Shown here in pieces: positions 44,942 through 54,800 of a DNA stretch of 64,000 nucleotides. Below the pieces are notes generated by a model. It was not told where the DNA came from, ran no database searches, and saw only the letters and a program-made list of their open reading frames with translations. The stretch lies in NCBI GenBank assembly GCA_017305195.1, contig JAFKMU010000045.1, positions 62,001-126,000 on the forward strand, given 5' to 3'. Positions within the stretch are counted from its first letter, which is position 1. Each line of letters opens with the position of its first letter. The stretch comes from Verrucomicrobiota bacterium. GTDB taxonomy: Bacteria; Verrucomicrobiota; Verrucomicrobiia; Chthoniobacterales; Terrimicrobiaceae. The position numbers and the translations under genes are program-made.

Positions 44942-47140
44942 TCAGCCCTTGTACTTGAATGCAACCACCCCTAGCGGAGGCAGGTCCACGGCGATGGAAT
45001 GCGGCTTGCCTTGCCAGGCCCACTCCTCGGTTTGGCGTCCGCCATAGTTGCCAACATTGCTGCCTCCGTAGGTCTCGGCATCGGTGTTGATAATCTCCTC
45101 GTACCAGCCGGGGCGATTGACCCCCACGCGATAAGCGCCGCGCACCACCGGGGTGGCATTGATCACGAAGGCGATCTCGCTGCCGTCGCGGCCCTTGCGA
45201 ATGAAGGACCAGACGGTGTTGTCGGCATCGTTGAAATCGATCCATTCGAAGCCCGCGTAGCTGTCATCCTGGTCGGAAAGGGCGGGCTCGTTCTGGTAGA
45301 GCCAGTTCATATGCTGGATCAGCCGGCGCAAACCGTCATGGAGCGAAAACTGGGTCAGGTGCCAGTCGAGGCTGCGCTCGTGCGACCACTCAGCCCACTG
45401 GCCAAACTCCATGCCCTGGAAGATGAGTTTTTTGCCCGGATGCCCCCACATCCAGGCGAGGAACATGCGGACATTGGCAAATTTCTGCCACATGTCGCCG
45501 GGCATCTTGTTGAGGAGCGAGCCCTTCCCATGCACCACCTCGTCGTGGCTGAGCACGAGGATGAAATGCTCATGGAAGGCATAGAGCATGGAAAAGGTAA
45601 TATCCCCCTGGTGAAAGCGGCGATGGATCGGATCGCGCGCGATGTAGCGCAGGCTGTCGTTCATCCAGCCCATGTTCCACTTGAACCCGAAGCCCAGCCC
45701 GCCCTCCCAGGTTGGCTTGGAGACGCCGGGCCATGAGGTGGATTCCTCAGCGATCGTGACGACGCCGGGGAAGCGCTCGTAGGCGATGGCGTTGAAATGC
45801 TGGAGGAAGCTGATCGCCTCGAGATTCTCGCGACCGCCATGGCGGTTGGGCACCCATTCGCCGGGCTTGCGGGAATAGTCGAGATACAGCATGGAGGCCA
45901 CGGCATCCACGCGCAGGCCGTCGAGATGGTACTCGTCGAGCCAGAAGAGCGCGTTGCCGATGAGGAAGTTTTTCACCTCATTGCGGCCGTAGTTGAAAAT
46001 GAGCGTGCCCCAGTCCATGTGCTCGCCGAGACGCGGGTCCTCGTGCTCGTAAAGGCAAGTGCCGTCATAGCGGGCGAGACCGTGGGCGTCCTTCGGAAAA
46101 TGGCCCGGCACCCAGTCGAGAATGACGCCAATTCCGGCCTGGTGGCAGCGGTCGACGAAATTGCGGAATTCGTCGGGATTTCCGAAACGACTGCTGGGCG
46201 CGTAATAGTTCACCACCTGATAACCCCACGATCCATCGAAAGGATGCTCCATGACGGGCATCAGCTCGATATGAGTGAAGCCCATCTCCTTTACGTAGGG
46301 AATGAGACGGTCGCCGAGTTCGATGTAGCTGAGGTAGCGATTCCCATCCTCCGGGATGCGCTGCCAGGAGCCGAGATGCACCTCGTAGATGCTCATCGGG
46401 GAGTTGTAGACATCCTTCTTCGGGCGCTGCTCCATCCAGTCGGCATCACTCCACGAGTAGCGATTGATGTCGTACACCATGCAGCCCGTCTCGACGCCAT
46501 GCTGGGCAAAGGTGGCGAACGGATCGGTTTTCAGAAAGACCTCGCCCTGCGGGCCGCGAATCTCAAACTTGTAATGTGCGCCCTCCTGCACGTTGGGCAG
46601 GAAGATCTCCCAGATACCGGATGGTACGAGCTTGCGCATGGGATGAATGCGGCCATCCCAGTTGTTAAAATCCCCCACCACGCTGACGCGCTGGGCATTC
46701 GGGGCCCAGACGGCGAAATGCGTTCCCCGCACTCCGCCCAGCTCCATGATATGCGCGCCGAGCTTGCGATAGACCTCGTAGTGCGTGCCTTCGTTGAAAA
46801 GATAGATATCCATCTCCCCGAGCACCGGGCCAAAGGAATACACATCGCGCTCCCTCCAGGTCACCCCGGCATAGCTCTTCATCTCCAGGAAGTAATCGAA
46901 CGGCCCCTCGACTCCACGCAGGACGGATTCGAAAAATCCGCAGTCATGCACTTTCTGCAGCGGGAAACGGCGGGAGGAATCCTGGGCATCCACCACGACG
47001 ACCTCGGCGGCGTCGGGGCGAAGCACCCGGGCGAACCAACTGCCTTGCAGCTCCCGGATTCCGAGGACCTTGAACGGGTCGCAGTGACGAGCCTCGATCA
47101 GGGGGTAGAAGTCATCGTCCGAAAGCGTCGAAGGATTCAT
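44942..47140 (-). CDS. glgB: 1,4-alpha-glucan branching enzyme
   Basis: The 732-residue GH13 enzyme opens with a GlgB N-terminal domain (RHCDPFKVLGIRELQG), followed by CBM48 and the catalytic barrel with GLRVDAVASMLYLDYSR (nucleophile Asp), VTIAEESTSWP (acid Glu) and VLSHDEVVHGKGSL (third Asp). It adds alpha-1,6 branches to glycogen in the cytosol. No glgA, glgC or glgP gene is nearby. The gap upstream (47141-47288) shows no gene. Confidence 0.93.
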   Translation of the reverse strand: MNPSTLSDDDFYPLIEARHCDPFKVLGIRELQGSWFARVLRPDAAEVVVVDAQDSSRRFPLQKVHDCGFFESVLRGVEGPFDYFLEMKSYAGVTWRERDVYSFGPVLGEMDIYLFNEGTHYEVYRKLGAHIMELGGVRGTHFAVWAPNAQRVSVVGDFNNWDGRIHPMRKLVPSGIWEIFLPNVQEGAHYKFEIRGPQGEVFLKTDPFATFAQHGVETGCMVYDINRYSWSDADWMEQRPKKDVYNSPMSIYEVHLGSWQRIPEDGNRYLSYIELGDRLIPYVKEMGFTHIELMPVMEHPFDGSWGYQVVNYYAPSSRFGNPDEFRNFVDRCHQAGIGVILDWVPGHFPKDAHGLARYDGTCLYEHEDPRLGEHMDWGTLIFNYGRNEVKNFLIGNALFWLDEYHLDGLRVDAVASMLYLDYSRKPGEWVPNRHGGRENLEAISFLQHFNAIAYERFPGVVTIAEESTSWPGVSKPTWEGGLGFGFKWNMGWMNDSLRYIARDPIHRRFHQGDITFSMLYAFHEHFILVLSHDEVVHGKGSLLNKMPGDMWQKFANVRMFLAWMWGHPGKKLIFQGMEFGQWAEWSHERSLDWHLTQFSLHDGLRRLIQHMNWLYQNEPALSDQDDSYAGFEWIDFNDADNTVWSFIRKGRDGSEIAFVINATPVVRGAYRVGVNRPGWYEEIINTDAETYGGSNVGNYGGRQTEEWAWQGKPHSIAVDLPPLGVVAFKYKG

Positions 47141-47288
47141 GGTGCCAGTCTAGGGAGACCGCGTGAAAGTCCAAGGCCGAAAATGCCTTATGGGAGGGTC
47201 AGGCACCCCCTGGGGTCCCGGGGCGAATTTCGGAAAATACCAGCCGACGCGCCACTGAAAGATATCCCCGATGCCAAGGGAAAAGCGC

Positions 47289-48416
47289 CTAGCGCTGCTC
47301 GATCGGGACAAACTGCTTGCCCACAGCCGGGCCGACGTACTCGCTCAGCGGACGGTAGAGGCGGTTGTCGGCGAGCTGCTCGAGGACGTGAGCCGTCCAG
47401 CCGCTCGTGCGCGCAATGGCAAAGATCGGGGTAAACATGTCCGTCGGGATGCCGAGCGAGTAGTATACCGTGGCGGAGTAGAAATCGACGTTGGCATTGA
47501 GGCCCTTGCGATCCTTCATGATCGTCGCGATGCGCTCGCTCATGCGGATCCATTTGCCCTCGCCAAGCTGCTCACACAGCTTGATGGCCATGGCGCGGAG
47601 GTGCGGAGCGCGCGGATCGAGCACCTTGTACACGCGATGTCCGATACCCATGATTTTCTTCTTCTGGACGAGTTGCTCCTCGACCCAGGCGTCCACCTTG
47701 TCCTCGCTGCCGATCTCGAGCAGCATCTGGATGACACCCTCGTTGGCTCCACCGTGAAGCGGTCCCTTGAGCGTGCCGATGGCAGAGGTGATGGCGGAGT
47801 AAATATCGCTCAGGGTCGCAATGGTCACGCGGGCGCTGAAGGTCGAGGCGTTCATGCCATGATCGGCATGGAGCACGTAGGCCACGTCGAGCGTCTTGGC
47901 CGCGTCTTCGCTCGGAGTCTCGCCGTTGAGGAGATAGAGGAAGTGAGCGGCCTCTCCGAGATCCTTGCGCACCGGGGGCAGATCGAGCCCCTGCCGGGAG
48001 CGGTGGTAGTAGGCGGCAATGACGCCCATCTTGGCAGTGATACTGATGGCCCGGCGGTAGTCCGCCTTGTCGCGGTCGTCACCGCTCACCTCGGTGTCGT
48101 AGAGCCCAAGCATGGACGTAGCCGTGCGCATGACATCCATCGGATTGGCATCCTTGGGAGCCGTCTTGAGGAAGGTCACCACACCCTCGGGAAGGTCACG
48201 CTCAGCGCGAAGGCTGGCCGTAAAGGCACTCAGCTCCTCCTGGGTCGGCAGTTCACCGTAGAAGAGGAGATAAACGACCTCTTCATACGTCGCCTTGCCA
48301 GCGAGCTCATTGATATTGTAGCCCGAATATATCAGTATTCCCTCCTGACCGAGCACATCACTGATGCGGGTGGAGTTGGCGACAATACCTTCGAGTCCTT
48401 TGGCTGTAACGGGCAT
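47289..48416 (-). CDS. gltA: Citrate synthase
   Basis: The product is 375 residues, the shorter dimeric type of Gram-positives and many environmental Gram-negatives, rather than the 430-residue E. coli type. The three catalytic regions are visible: VLHADHGMNASTF (His), GIGHRVYKVLDPRAP (His) and NVDFYSATVYYSLGIP (Asp). The start at 48416 (MPVTAKGLEGIVAN) matches the family; the frame extends 13 codons upstream. It begins the TCA cycle. The 2-methylcitrate synthase alternative cannot be fully excluded from sequence alone, but no prp gene is present. Confidence 0.9.
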   Translation of the reverse strand: MPVTAKGLEGIVANSTRISDVLGQEGILIYSGYNINELAGKATYEEVVYLLFYGELPTQEELSAFTASLRAERDLPEGVVTFLKTAPKDANPMDVMRTATSMLGLYDTEVSGDDRDKADYRRAISITAKMGVIAAYYHRSRQGLDLPPVRKDLGEAAHFLYLLNGETPSEDAAKTLDVAYVLHADHGMNASTFSARVTIATLSDIYSAITSAIGTLKGPLHGGANEGVIQMLLEIGSEDKVDAWVEEQLVQKKKIMGIGHRVYKVLDPRAPHLRAMAIKLCEQLGEGKWIRMSERIATIMKDRKGLNANVDFYSATVYYSLGIPTDMFTPIFAIARTSGWTAHVLEQLADNRLYRPLSEYVGPAVGKQFVPIEQR

Positions 48417-48602
48417 AAGCGAATTGGGTTTCCCCCAACGGTATGACCCGCTCACCCCGGTTCGCCAATCAAAACCTGCCTTCGTAAACGATTTTTCACC
48501 AAAGTTTTCCTGATCCTTGCGAAAAGCGAAAAAGGGGGCAAAGTTGTGCGCTTTTCCCGCTTGGAGGATGCCTGCAAGCCCATTTCTCCGCCCTCCGGGG
48601 AA

Positions 48603-48640
48603 TAAAAAAAAAGCGCGCTCACACCGTGGTGTGAGCGCGC
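48603..48640 (-). terminator. Terminator of the sucC-VOC-sucD operon
   Basis: GCGCGCTCACACC and GGTGTGAGCGCGC form a 13-base perfect stem with a 2-base loop (48613-48640). On the minus strand a run of nine T follows. It is one of the strongest hairpins in the window. The rest of the gap to the citrate synthase start (48417-48602) shows no gene. Confidence 0.9.
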
Positions 48641-48661
48641 GATAAAAGCACTGGCCTGGGG

Positions 48662-49558
48662 TTATTTGCCCCAGTGGCGGATCAGCGTGTCGGCCATCTC
48701 GGCCGGGGTCGGGGAAACGGCAATACCCGCGTCCTCAAGCGCCGCGATCTTGGCGGCAGCCGTGCCCTTGCCGCCGGAGACAATGGCTCCCGCGTGGCCC
48801 ATGCGGCGTCCCGGAGGCGCTGTCGCGCCGGCGATGAAGGCCGCGATCGGCTTCTTGCAATATTCCTTGGCCCATGCGGCGGCTTCTTCCTCGGCGGTGC
48901 CGCCGATTTCGCCGATCATGATGATGGCCTCGGTCTCCGGGTCATCGTTGAACATCTTGAGCACGTCGGTGTGCGAAGTACCGTTGACCGGATCGCCGCC
49001 GATGCCGACGCAGGTGCTCTGGCCGTAGCCGCGCGTGGTCAGCTGCCACACCGCCTCGTAGGTAAGAGTGCCGGAACGCGAGACGACGCCTACGTTGCCC
49101 TTCTTGTGAATGTAGCCGGGAGCGATGCCGATGCGGCAGCCGCCGTGGGACTTCTCTCCCTCGCCGGGCGTGACGAGGCCGGGGCAGTTCGGCCCGATCA
49201 GACGGGTCTTGGAACCACGCATGGCCTGCTTCACCTTCACCATGTCATTGACCGGGATGCCCTCGGTGATGGCAACCACGAGATCGAGACCGGCGTCGAC
49301 GCCTTCGAGGATCGCGTCAGCGGCGAACGGCGGCGGGACAAAAACCACGGAAACCGTTGCGCCCGTCTCTTTCACGGCCTGATCGACGGTGTCGAAAATC
49401 GGAACGACGTTGGAGAAAAGCTGGCCGCCTTTACCGGGGGTGACGCCTGCGACGACTTTGGTGCCGTAGTCGAGGCTGAGCTGGGCGTGCTTGGCGCCGA
49501 AGCTGCCAGTGATGCCCTGGATGAGGATGCGCGTGTCGGGATTGACGAGGATGGCCAT
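48662..49558 (-). CDS. sucD: Succinyl-CoA synthetase, alpha subunit
   Basis: The product is 298 residues. [36 protein letters not shown] and the phosphorylated His in [16 protein letters not shown] identify SucD. With SucC it makes ATP or GTP from succinyl-CoA in the TCA cycle. It follows the VOC gene after 9 bases, so the operon order is sucC-VOC-sucD. Confidence 0.95.
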   Translation of the reverse strand: MAILVNPDTRILIQGITGSFGAKHAQLSLDYGTKVVAGVTPGKGGQLFSNVVPIFDTVDQAVKETGATVSVVFVPPPFAADAILEGVDAGLDLVVAITEGIPVNDMVKVKQAMRGSKTRLIGPNCPGLVTPGEGEKSHGGCRIGIAPGYIHKKGNVGVVSRSGTLTYEAVWQLTTRGYGQSTCVGIGGDPVNGTSHTDVLKMFNDDPETEAIIMIGEIGGTAEEEAAAWAKEYCKKPIAAFIAGATAPPGRRMGHAGAIVSGGKGTAAAKIAALEDAGIAVSPTPAEMADTLIRHWGK

Positions 49559-49567
49559 GGTGTGGGG

Positions 49568-49957
49568 TTAAGAATGGGAATGTTCCGGATGATGCGCGGA
49601 ACGCTGGTGAATGGTGATATCGTTGCCGTCTGGGTCCTTGATGCCGAAGAATCGGCAGATCGGGCTCTCCATCGGCTCAAAAGCAAAGGGCACTCCGGCT
49701 TCGCGGGTCTTGGCAACAAAGGCGTCGAGATCGTCGACCTCGAAAGCCACCCCAGGTCCGCTTTGACCTGACGGCGGCCACGCATTGGAAATCGCGACCG
49801 TCACACCGGCGACATCGTATTCGATCCACCAGATGCCAGGCATGGTCTTGATTTCCTCCGCGCAATAAACCTGCAACCCGAGAAAACCTTCATAGAAGGC
49901 GCGCGCACGGGCCACGTCCGTGACGGGGTATCCGATGAATGCGACTTCCTTGATCAT
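49568..49957 (-). CDS. VOC/glyoxalase-fold protein between sucC and sucD
   Basis: The 129-residue protein has two beta-alpha-beta-beta-beta units of the vicinal oxygen chelate fold: IGYPVTDVARARAFYEGFLGL at the start, VAFEVDDLDAFVAKTREAG in the middle and FFGIKDPDGNDITIHQ at the end. The usual N-terminal His ligand position is occupied by Phe (VAFIGYPV) and the final Glu ligand is replaced (DITIHQ), so standard glyoxalase or epimerase metal chemistry looks unlikely. It lies 9 bases from both sucC and sucD and is co-expressed with them. A role in CoA-ester handling is only a guess. Confidence 0.8.
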   Translation of the reverse strand: MIKEVAFIGYPVTDVARARAFYEGFLGLQVYCAEEIKTMPGIWWIEYDVAGVTVAISNAWPPSGQSGPGVAFEVDDLDAFVAKTREAGVPFAFEPMESPICRFFGIKDPDGNDITIHQRSAHHPEHSHS

Positions 49958-49966
49958 TTTCGTGAA

Positions 49967-51154
49967 TCAGGCTGCCTTGGCAACTGCCGCGACGACCTTC
50001 TGGGCGGCGTCGAGGATGTCGTCGCCGGTGATGAGGGCGAGGCCGCTCTCGGCGAGCGTCTTCTTGCCCGCCTCGACATTGTTGCCTTCCAGGCGAACGA
50101 CGAGCGGGATGCTGAGGCTGGTTTCGCGGGCTGCTTCCACGATGCCGTTGGCAATGATGTTGCAGTCCATGATGCCGCCGAAAATATTCACGAGGATGCC
50201 CTTCACGTTGGCATCGCCGAGGATGATGCGGAAGGCTGCGGAAACCTGGTCCTTGGTCGCGCCGCCGCCGACATCGAGGAAGTTGGCCGGTTTGCCGCCC
50301 GCGTATTGAATGATGTCCATCGTCGCCATGGCGAGACCGGCGCCGTTGACGAGACAGGCGATGTTGCCGTCGAGGCCGATGTAGTTCAGCGAGTACTCGG
50401 AAGCCGCCACCTCGCGGGGATCTTCCTCGCTCTTGTCGCGCATCGCCACGATGGCGGGCTGACGGTAAAGGGCGTTGTCGTCGAAGTTGAACTTCGCGTC
50501 GAGCGCGAGGAGTTCACCCTTGCCCGTGATGACGAGCGGGTTGATCTCGACCATCGAGCAGTCGCAATCGATGAAGAGCTTGTAGAGACTGGCAAACAGC
50601 TTGACCGCCTGATTGGCGAGCGGGCCGGTGAGGCCGAGCGTCGCGGCGATCTTGCGGCTTTGGAAAGGCATGAGGCCGAGAGCCGGATTCACGCCCACGC
50701 GGATGATCTTCTCCGGGGTGTGCTCGGCGACGGACTCGATGTCCACACCGCCCTCGGTGCTGGCGATGACGACCGGGGCCGAGGTGGCGCGGTCGAGGAG
50801 AATGGCGAAATAAAGTTCCTTCGTGATGTCGACGGCTTCACCGACGAAAACCTTGCCGACTTCCTTGCCCTCGGGGCCGGTCTGGTGCGTCACGAGCACC
50901 TGGCCGAGCATCTGGGAAGCGAGGTCACGAGCCTGGGCCGGGGTGTCGCAAAGATGCACGCCGCCCTTGAAGCCGTTCTTGAACGTCCCCTTGCCGCGTC
51001 CGCCTGCGTGGATCTGGGCCTTGACGACAATCTTTCCTCCGAGTTTCGAAGCAACGGCCTCGGCTTCGTCAGGAGTAAAAGCAACCGCTCCGGGTTGGGT
51101 CGCGACGCCAAATTTGGCGAAAAGCTCACGCGCTTGGTATTCGTGGATGTTCAT
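49967..51154 (-). CDS. sucC: Succinyl-CoA synthetase, beta subunit
   Basis: The 395-residue ATP-grasp protein opens with [17 protein letters not shown] and has [17 protein letters not shown] for nucleotide binding, [22 protein letters not shown], and [13 protein letters not shown] with [10 protein letters not shown] near the end. It pairs with SucD. ATP versus GTP specificity cannot be read with confidence. It is the first gene of the sucC-VOC-sucD operon. Confidence 0.95.
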   Translation of the reverse strand: MNIHEYQARELFAKFGVATQPGAVAFTPDEAEAVASKLGGKIVVKAQIHAGGRGKGTFKNGFKGGVHLCDTPAQARDLASQMLGQVLVTHQTGPEGKEVGKVFVGEAVDITKELYFAILLDRATSAPVVIASTEGGVDIESVAEHTPEKIIRVGVNPALGLMPFQSRKIAATLGLTGPLANQAVKLFASLYKLFIDCDCSMVEINPLVITGKGELLALDAKFNFDDNALYRQPAIVAMRDKSEEDPREVAASEYSLNYIGLDGNIACLVNGAGLAMATMDIIQYAGGKPANFLDVGGGATKDQVSAAFRIILGDANVKGILVNIFGGIMDCNIIANGIVEAARETSLSIPLVVRLEGNNVEAGKKTLAESGLALITGDDILDAAQKVVAAVAKAA

Positions 51155-51216
51155 TCGGGTAAGAGGAAAAGAGAACCGGATTACCAGCCCCTCCCGCGGG
51201 TTGCAAGGAATGCTCT

Positions 51217-51240
51217 ATGCGAATTTTGCACTTTTCGCAT
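51217..51240. promoter_or_regulatory. Inverted repeat upstream of sucC
   Basis: ATGCGAA and TTCGCAT are 10 bases apart, about 63-86 bases before the sucC start, in the 111-base gap after the kinase gene. It could be an operator of the TCA operon or a weak terminator of the kinase transcript. Confidence 0.35.
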
Positions 51241-51265
51241 CATGGGTTGCCCAAGGGCTTGCTGA

Positions 51266-54208
51266 TCAGTCCAGGGATACTCCGTTAGCCCGGCACCAAT
51301 CCAATGCCTTGGCATTCCCCAGCTTCGCTGCGGCACGATACATCGCCTCGGCCTCCTTCTTGTTTTTTTCCACGCCGATTCCGCCCTCCAGGCACATGGC
51401 GTAGAAGTACATGCAGAGCGGGTTTTTGCGCTCCGCTCCGTCCTTGAACAAGGCGGCCGCCTTGGCGGGGTCTTTCTGCACGCCCTGACCGTTGATGTAA
51501 AGAACGCCGAGATTGCCCTGCGCGTCGAGCAACCCGCCCTCGGAGGCCTTGCTGAAGAACTCAAAGGCCTTGGCGTAATCAACGTCGACCACGTCAGGAA
51601 TGCCTTTTTTGTAGATATCCCCGAGGAGATTCATTGCCCGGGTGTGATTCTTGAGCGTGGCGGCGGTGGTGAGGAGTTCAAAGGCCCGCTGCGGGTTGCG
51701 GAGCACGCCCTTTGAGCTGTCGGAGCTGAGATAACACTCGGCCAGGAAGTACATGCCGTCGGGGTCCTGGGCATTGGCGGCCTTGGTGAACCACTCAGCG
51801 GCGCTGACGAAATCCTGCGCGGAGACCCCCTGCCCGCTGGCCTGCATCTGGCCGGCGTAGACCATCGCCTCGGTCTGGCCCTGGTTGGCGGCAGCGATGA
51901 ACCATTTCAAGGAGTCCGCCGGATCACTCACGCGGAGCATCTCTCCGAGCGCCATCTGGGCGGAGCGTACATTCAGCTCCGCCGCCGCTTCAAGGCGACG
52001 CCGCAGGGAAGCCACCTCTCCCGGCGGTATCTTACGGGCGCGCAGGCTCGCGGAGACCATCTCCAGTTGATCGAGCGGCTTCTTTTCCTCTGGATAACGA
52101 GCGGCGATAGTCGTGTAGGCCTCGAGGGCGCCGGCAAAATTTCCCTCACGCACCAGACTGTCGGCCCTGGCCATGTCGTCAAGATACGGCTGGTTGGCCG
52201 GGGTGGGAGTGGGGGTCGCCGGGACCGGAGAGGGCGTCGGGGTCGCTGTGACGGCCACCACCGGTTCAGTGCTTTTTTCGACCGGAGCGCTTTTCCGTGA
52301 ACTCAGCACCACGCCGATAACGGCAAGGAGGGCGAGCACCCCGAGCGAGACGCCGAGAATGAGCAGCGGGGAGCTCTTTTTCTTTGCCGGAGCCGCCGGG
52401 ACGGATGGAGATTCCCTCACCGGAGGAGGAACCATGGGAGTAACCACGGGAGCCGACGCCACCGTCGACTTGGCAGCGGACAGGCGGGCGACGAACTCTG
52501 CCGCGGTCTGAAAGCCTTTTGCCGGATCGAGCGCCTGGCGCAGCACAGCATTGCCGTCCTCGGAAAGCCCGGCGATGGGGACGAACATGCCGATCGTCGA
52601 TCCACCCCTCACCCCACCCAACATCTCAAAGGCGAGCGTGGCCACGGCGTAAACGAATGCGCTGCGGGGGTTGGATGCGAAAGCCCCGGCGGCCTTCATC
52701 ATCGCGTAGGATGTCGCCACCATCGTGGCGTCGGAGGGCAGGTCGGAGGCTCCGCCCTGGCTGAGACCGAGGAAACGCGGGTGACATGTCGTCCAGCCTG
52801 TCACCGGAGTCGCGACATCACCGCCGGTCAGCGTCACCTCATGAGCGGCGATGTCGGGGCAATTCAGCCCCGCCTCGGCGATGGCATCAAAAGCCTCCGC
52901 CAGCGGCGCGAGCAGCCGCACGACCTCAGGGATCGGCAGGAGGCGGCGGGTGCGCAGCAGGTCGAGCAGCGTCGGTCCCTCGACCCATTCCAGCACGATG
53001 AAGCTGTGGTAGTCCGTACGCTCCAGCGAAAGGATCTTTTGCAACGACGGGGCGCGGAGGCGCTGGAGCGTCTCGATCTCCTGTTCGAGCTGGGTGAAGG
53101 CCTGGGAGGTGGCAAATTTTTCCGCGTGCAGGATGAGCACAGCGACGGTCTTGCCGTCCTCCAGGCTGTCGGCCTTGAACAACCGGCCGTGATCCGAAGC
53201 CACGGTCTCGGCGAGGAGCCGGAAGCGCCCGGCGAGGAGCTGCCCGGAGGCGAGAGACTCCGCCTCGGCGATCGGCTCGGGCAGGACGACGGTTTCAAAA
53301 GACTCCGCATCCGCGCTCTGGGCGGGTGTACTCGAAGCGCCCGCCTGCCGCAGGGCCGCGAGACATTCCTCGATCTCCTTGCGGAGCACAGCAGGCGTGG
53401 CCGGGCGATCCTCCGGGGCCTTGGCCATCATGTGCTTGAGCAAAGCGACGACTGGCGGGATCTGCCCGTCCAAGGACTGAAACGGGGGATCGCGGTGCAG
53501 ATGCTGACTCATCACCTGGGCGAGCGAACCGCTGAAAGGCGTCTTGCCCGCCAGCATGTACCAGAGGGTGACCCCGAGGGAGTAAATGTCGGAGCGCACG
53601 TCGATCTCCCGCTCGTCCAGCTGCTCGGGACTGGCGAAATGCGGCGTGCCGAGGAATCCCCCCGCCGTGAGCGTGGCGGCGTCCTCGCCGTCCTCCTTGC
53701 TGGAGTTCTTGGCGAGGCCAAAATCGATCACCTTGACTGTGAACTCGGTGTCGTCCTCCCAGACAAGCATGAGATTCGCGGGCTTGATGTCGCGATGGAC
53801 GAGTCCCTGCTTCTCAGCGGCGGAAAGCGCCCGGCAGACCTGAAGGGCGATCTCCAGCGCCATCACCGGAGGCACCGCGCCCTCGCGTTTCATGAAGGAC
53901 TCGACGGTCTCGCCGTCGATGAACTCCATGGCGTAGAAGTAATTATCCTCCTCGTCGCCGAGGTGAAAGACGGTCGCCACATTCGGGTGGCGCAGCGCGG
54001 CTGCGGCCCGAGCCTCGCGCAGGAAGCGCTGGCGGGCGATGTCGCTGTTCAGGTACGTGCCGTTGATGACCTTGAGGGCGACAAAACAGCGCAGATTTGT
54101 GTCAAACGCCTTGTAGGTGATGCCCATCGCACCGCGGCCGAGTTCGAAAAGCGAACCGTCGTCACGGCGCAAAACCTCAAAATGTTGAAAGCGTACGGGG
54201 TCGGACAT
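51266..54208 (-). CDS. Ser/Thr protein kinase with second pseudokinase lobe, TM helix and Sel1 repeats
   Basis: This is a 980-residue Hanks-type kinase. Residues about 10-285 are a full kinase domain: GRGAMGITYKAF (Gly loop), VALKVI (Lys), LVHRDIKPANLM (catalytic loop), VIDFGLAK (DFG) and GTPHFASPEQ. Residues about 320-590 repeat the fold but lack the Gly loop and HRD, so they form a pseudokinase. A Pro-rich linker, a TM helix (about 640-665, LLILGVSLGVLALLAVIGVVL) and a TP-rich linker (TPTPSPVPATPTPTPAN) follow. The rest, presumably periplasmic, holds about seven Sel1 units (AAEWFTKAANAQDPDGMYFLAECY is one). It probably senses an envelope signal. It is encoded upstream of sucC. Confidence 0.88.
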   Translation of the reverse strand: MSDPVRFQHFEVLRRDDGSLFELGRGAMGITYKAFDTNLRCFVALKVINGTYLNSDIARQRFLREARAAAALRHPNVATVFHLGDEEDNYFYAMEFIDGETVESFMKREGAVPPVMALEIALQVCRALSAAEKQGLVHRDIKPANLMLVWEDDTEFTVKVIDFGLAKNSSKEDGEDAATLTAGGFLGTPHFASPEQLDEREIDVRSDIYSLGVTLWYMLAGKTPFSGSLAQVMSQHLHRDPPFQSLDGQIPPVVALLKHMMAKAPEDRPATPAVLRKEIEECLAALRQAGASSTPAQSADAESFETVVLPEPIAEAESLASGQLLAGRFRLLAETVASDHGRLFKADSLEDGKTVAVLILHAEKFATSQAFTQLEQEIETLQRLRAPSLQKILSLERTDYHSFIVLEWVEGPTLLDLLRTRRLLPIPEVVRLLAPLAEAFDAIAEAGLNCPDIAAHEVTLTGGDVATPVTGWTTCHPRFLGLSQGGASDLPSDATMVATSYAMMKAAGAFASNPRSAFVYAVATLAFEMLGGVRGGSTIGMFVPIAGLSEDGNAVLRQALDPAKGFQTAAEFVARLSAAKSTVASAPVVTPMVPPPVRESPSVPAAPAKKKSSPLLILGVSLGVLALLAVIGVVLSSRKSAPVEKSTEPVVAVTATPTPSPVPATPTPTPANQPYLDDMARADSLVREGNFAGALEAYTTIAARYPEEKKPLDQLEMVSASLRARKIPPGEVASLRRRLEAAAELNVRSAQMALGEMLRVSDPADSLKWFIAAANQGQTEAMVYAGQMQASGQGVSAQDFVSAAEWFTKAANAQDPDGMYFLAECYLSSDSSKGVLRNPQRAFELLTTAATLKNHTRAMNLLGDIYKKGIPDVVDVDYAKAFEFFSKASEGGLLDAQGNLGVLYINGQGVQKDPAKAAALFKDGAERKNPLCMYFYAMCLEGGIGVEKNKKEAEAMYRAAAKLGNAKALDWCRANGVSLD

Positions 54209-54260
54209 CGTGTGCTAGGCCATCACGGAATGCCCCGCGATCGGCTCAGGCACAAGAAGT

Positions 54261-54800
54261 TTAATACCGGAATTTTGGCTTTTCCGCCGGAGGAGTCGGA
54301 GTAGGAGCAGGTGCGGCGACGTCCTCGGGAGCGATATTCAGGTCCGGCGCCGGGGTGTTCGGCTCGGGCATCGGGATGTCGTTCATCTGTTCGCCGGTAT
54401 AGCGCGGGCTGTCCGGCACATTGCGGCGTTTCTTCCCGGACCTGGGCGTATCCGAGGAGTCGGAACCCGTGACGGAGGGAGGAAGCGGAGGAGCCGGGGC
54501 CATGTTCTCATTGGCCACATATCCTGTACGGCTGTCGGAGAGCTGGACCAGGCTGTAGCCCATTTCCTGCCGGAGAAGCTTCACCCGGGTGCCGGAGGGC
54601 AGGGAGGCGTCGGGTCTGCCCTGCATCGGACCGAGCCGATAAAACGGCGTGTAGTCCCGGATCATGACATAATCCGGAGCGGTCTCCGGGGTGAATGTCT
54701 GGGTAGCTGCGCAGCCGGACAAGATCACGGCAGCGGCGAGCAGCACCAGCCATACGCTGGTCTGTCGCAGATACAAAAAAAGGCCGCCCTCGGGAAACAT
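54261..54800 (-). CDS. SH3-like domain lipoprotein
   Basis: The chain has a lipoprotein signal (VWLVLLAAAVILSGC), a bacterial SH3-like segment (VMIRDYTPFYRLGPMQ ... GTRVKLLRQEMGYSLVQL ... GYVANENMAP) and a Pro-rich tail. The ATG at 54800 lies in the loop of the upstream terminator hairpin and would give an odd leader (MFPEGG). The in-frame TTG at 54776 is more natural, giving YLRQTSVWLVLL as the signal, with GAGGG about 10 bases before it. Bacterial SH3 domains bind wall or protein ligands; the role is unknown. It shares strand and direction with the kinase that follows 52 bases downstream. Confidence 0.72.
   Translation of the reverse strand: MFPEGGLFLYLRQTSVWLVLLAAAVILSGCAATQTFTPETAPDYVMIRDYTPFYRLGPMQGRPDASLPSGTRVKLLRQEMGYSLVQLSDSRTGYVANENMAPAPPLPPSVTGSDSSDTPRSGKKRRNVPDSPRYTGEQMNDIPMPEPNTPAPDLNIAPEDVAAPAPTPTPPAEKPKFRY

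Noticed and set aside
49568-49957. Reading the VOC protein as methylmalonyl-CoA epimerase because of its sucCD context
   Set aside because: The His and Glu metal ligands that the epimerase needs are not at the expected positions.
52195-52245. A G-rich repeat tract (GGGGTGGGAGTGGGGGTC-like)
   Set aside because: It encodes the Thr-Pro linker of the kinase and needs no other explanation, although a G-quadruplex is possible.
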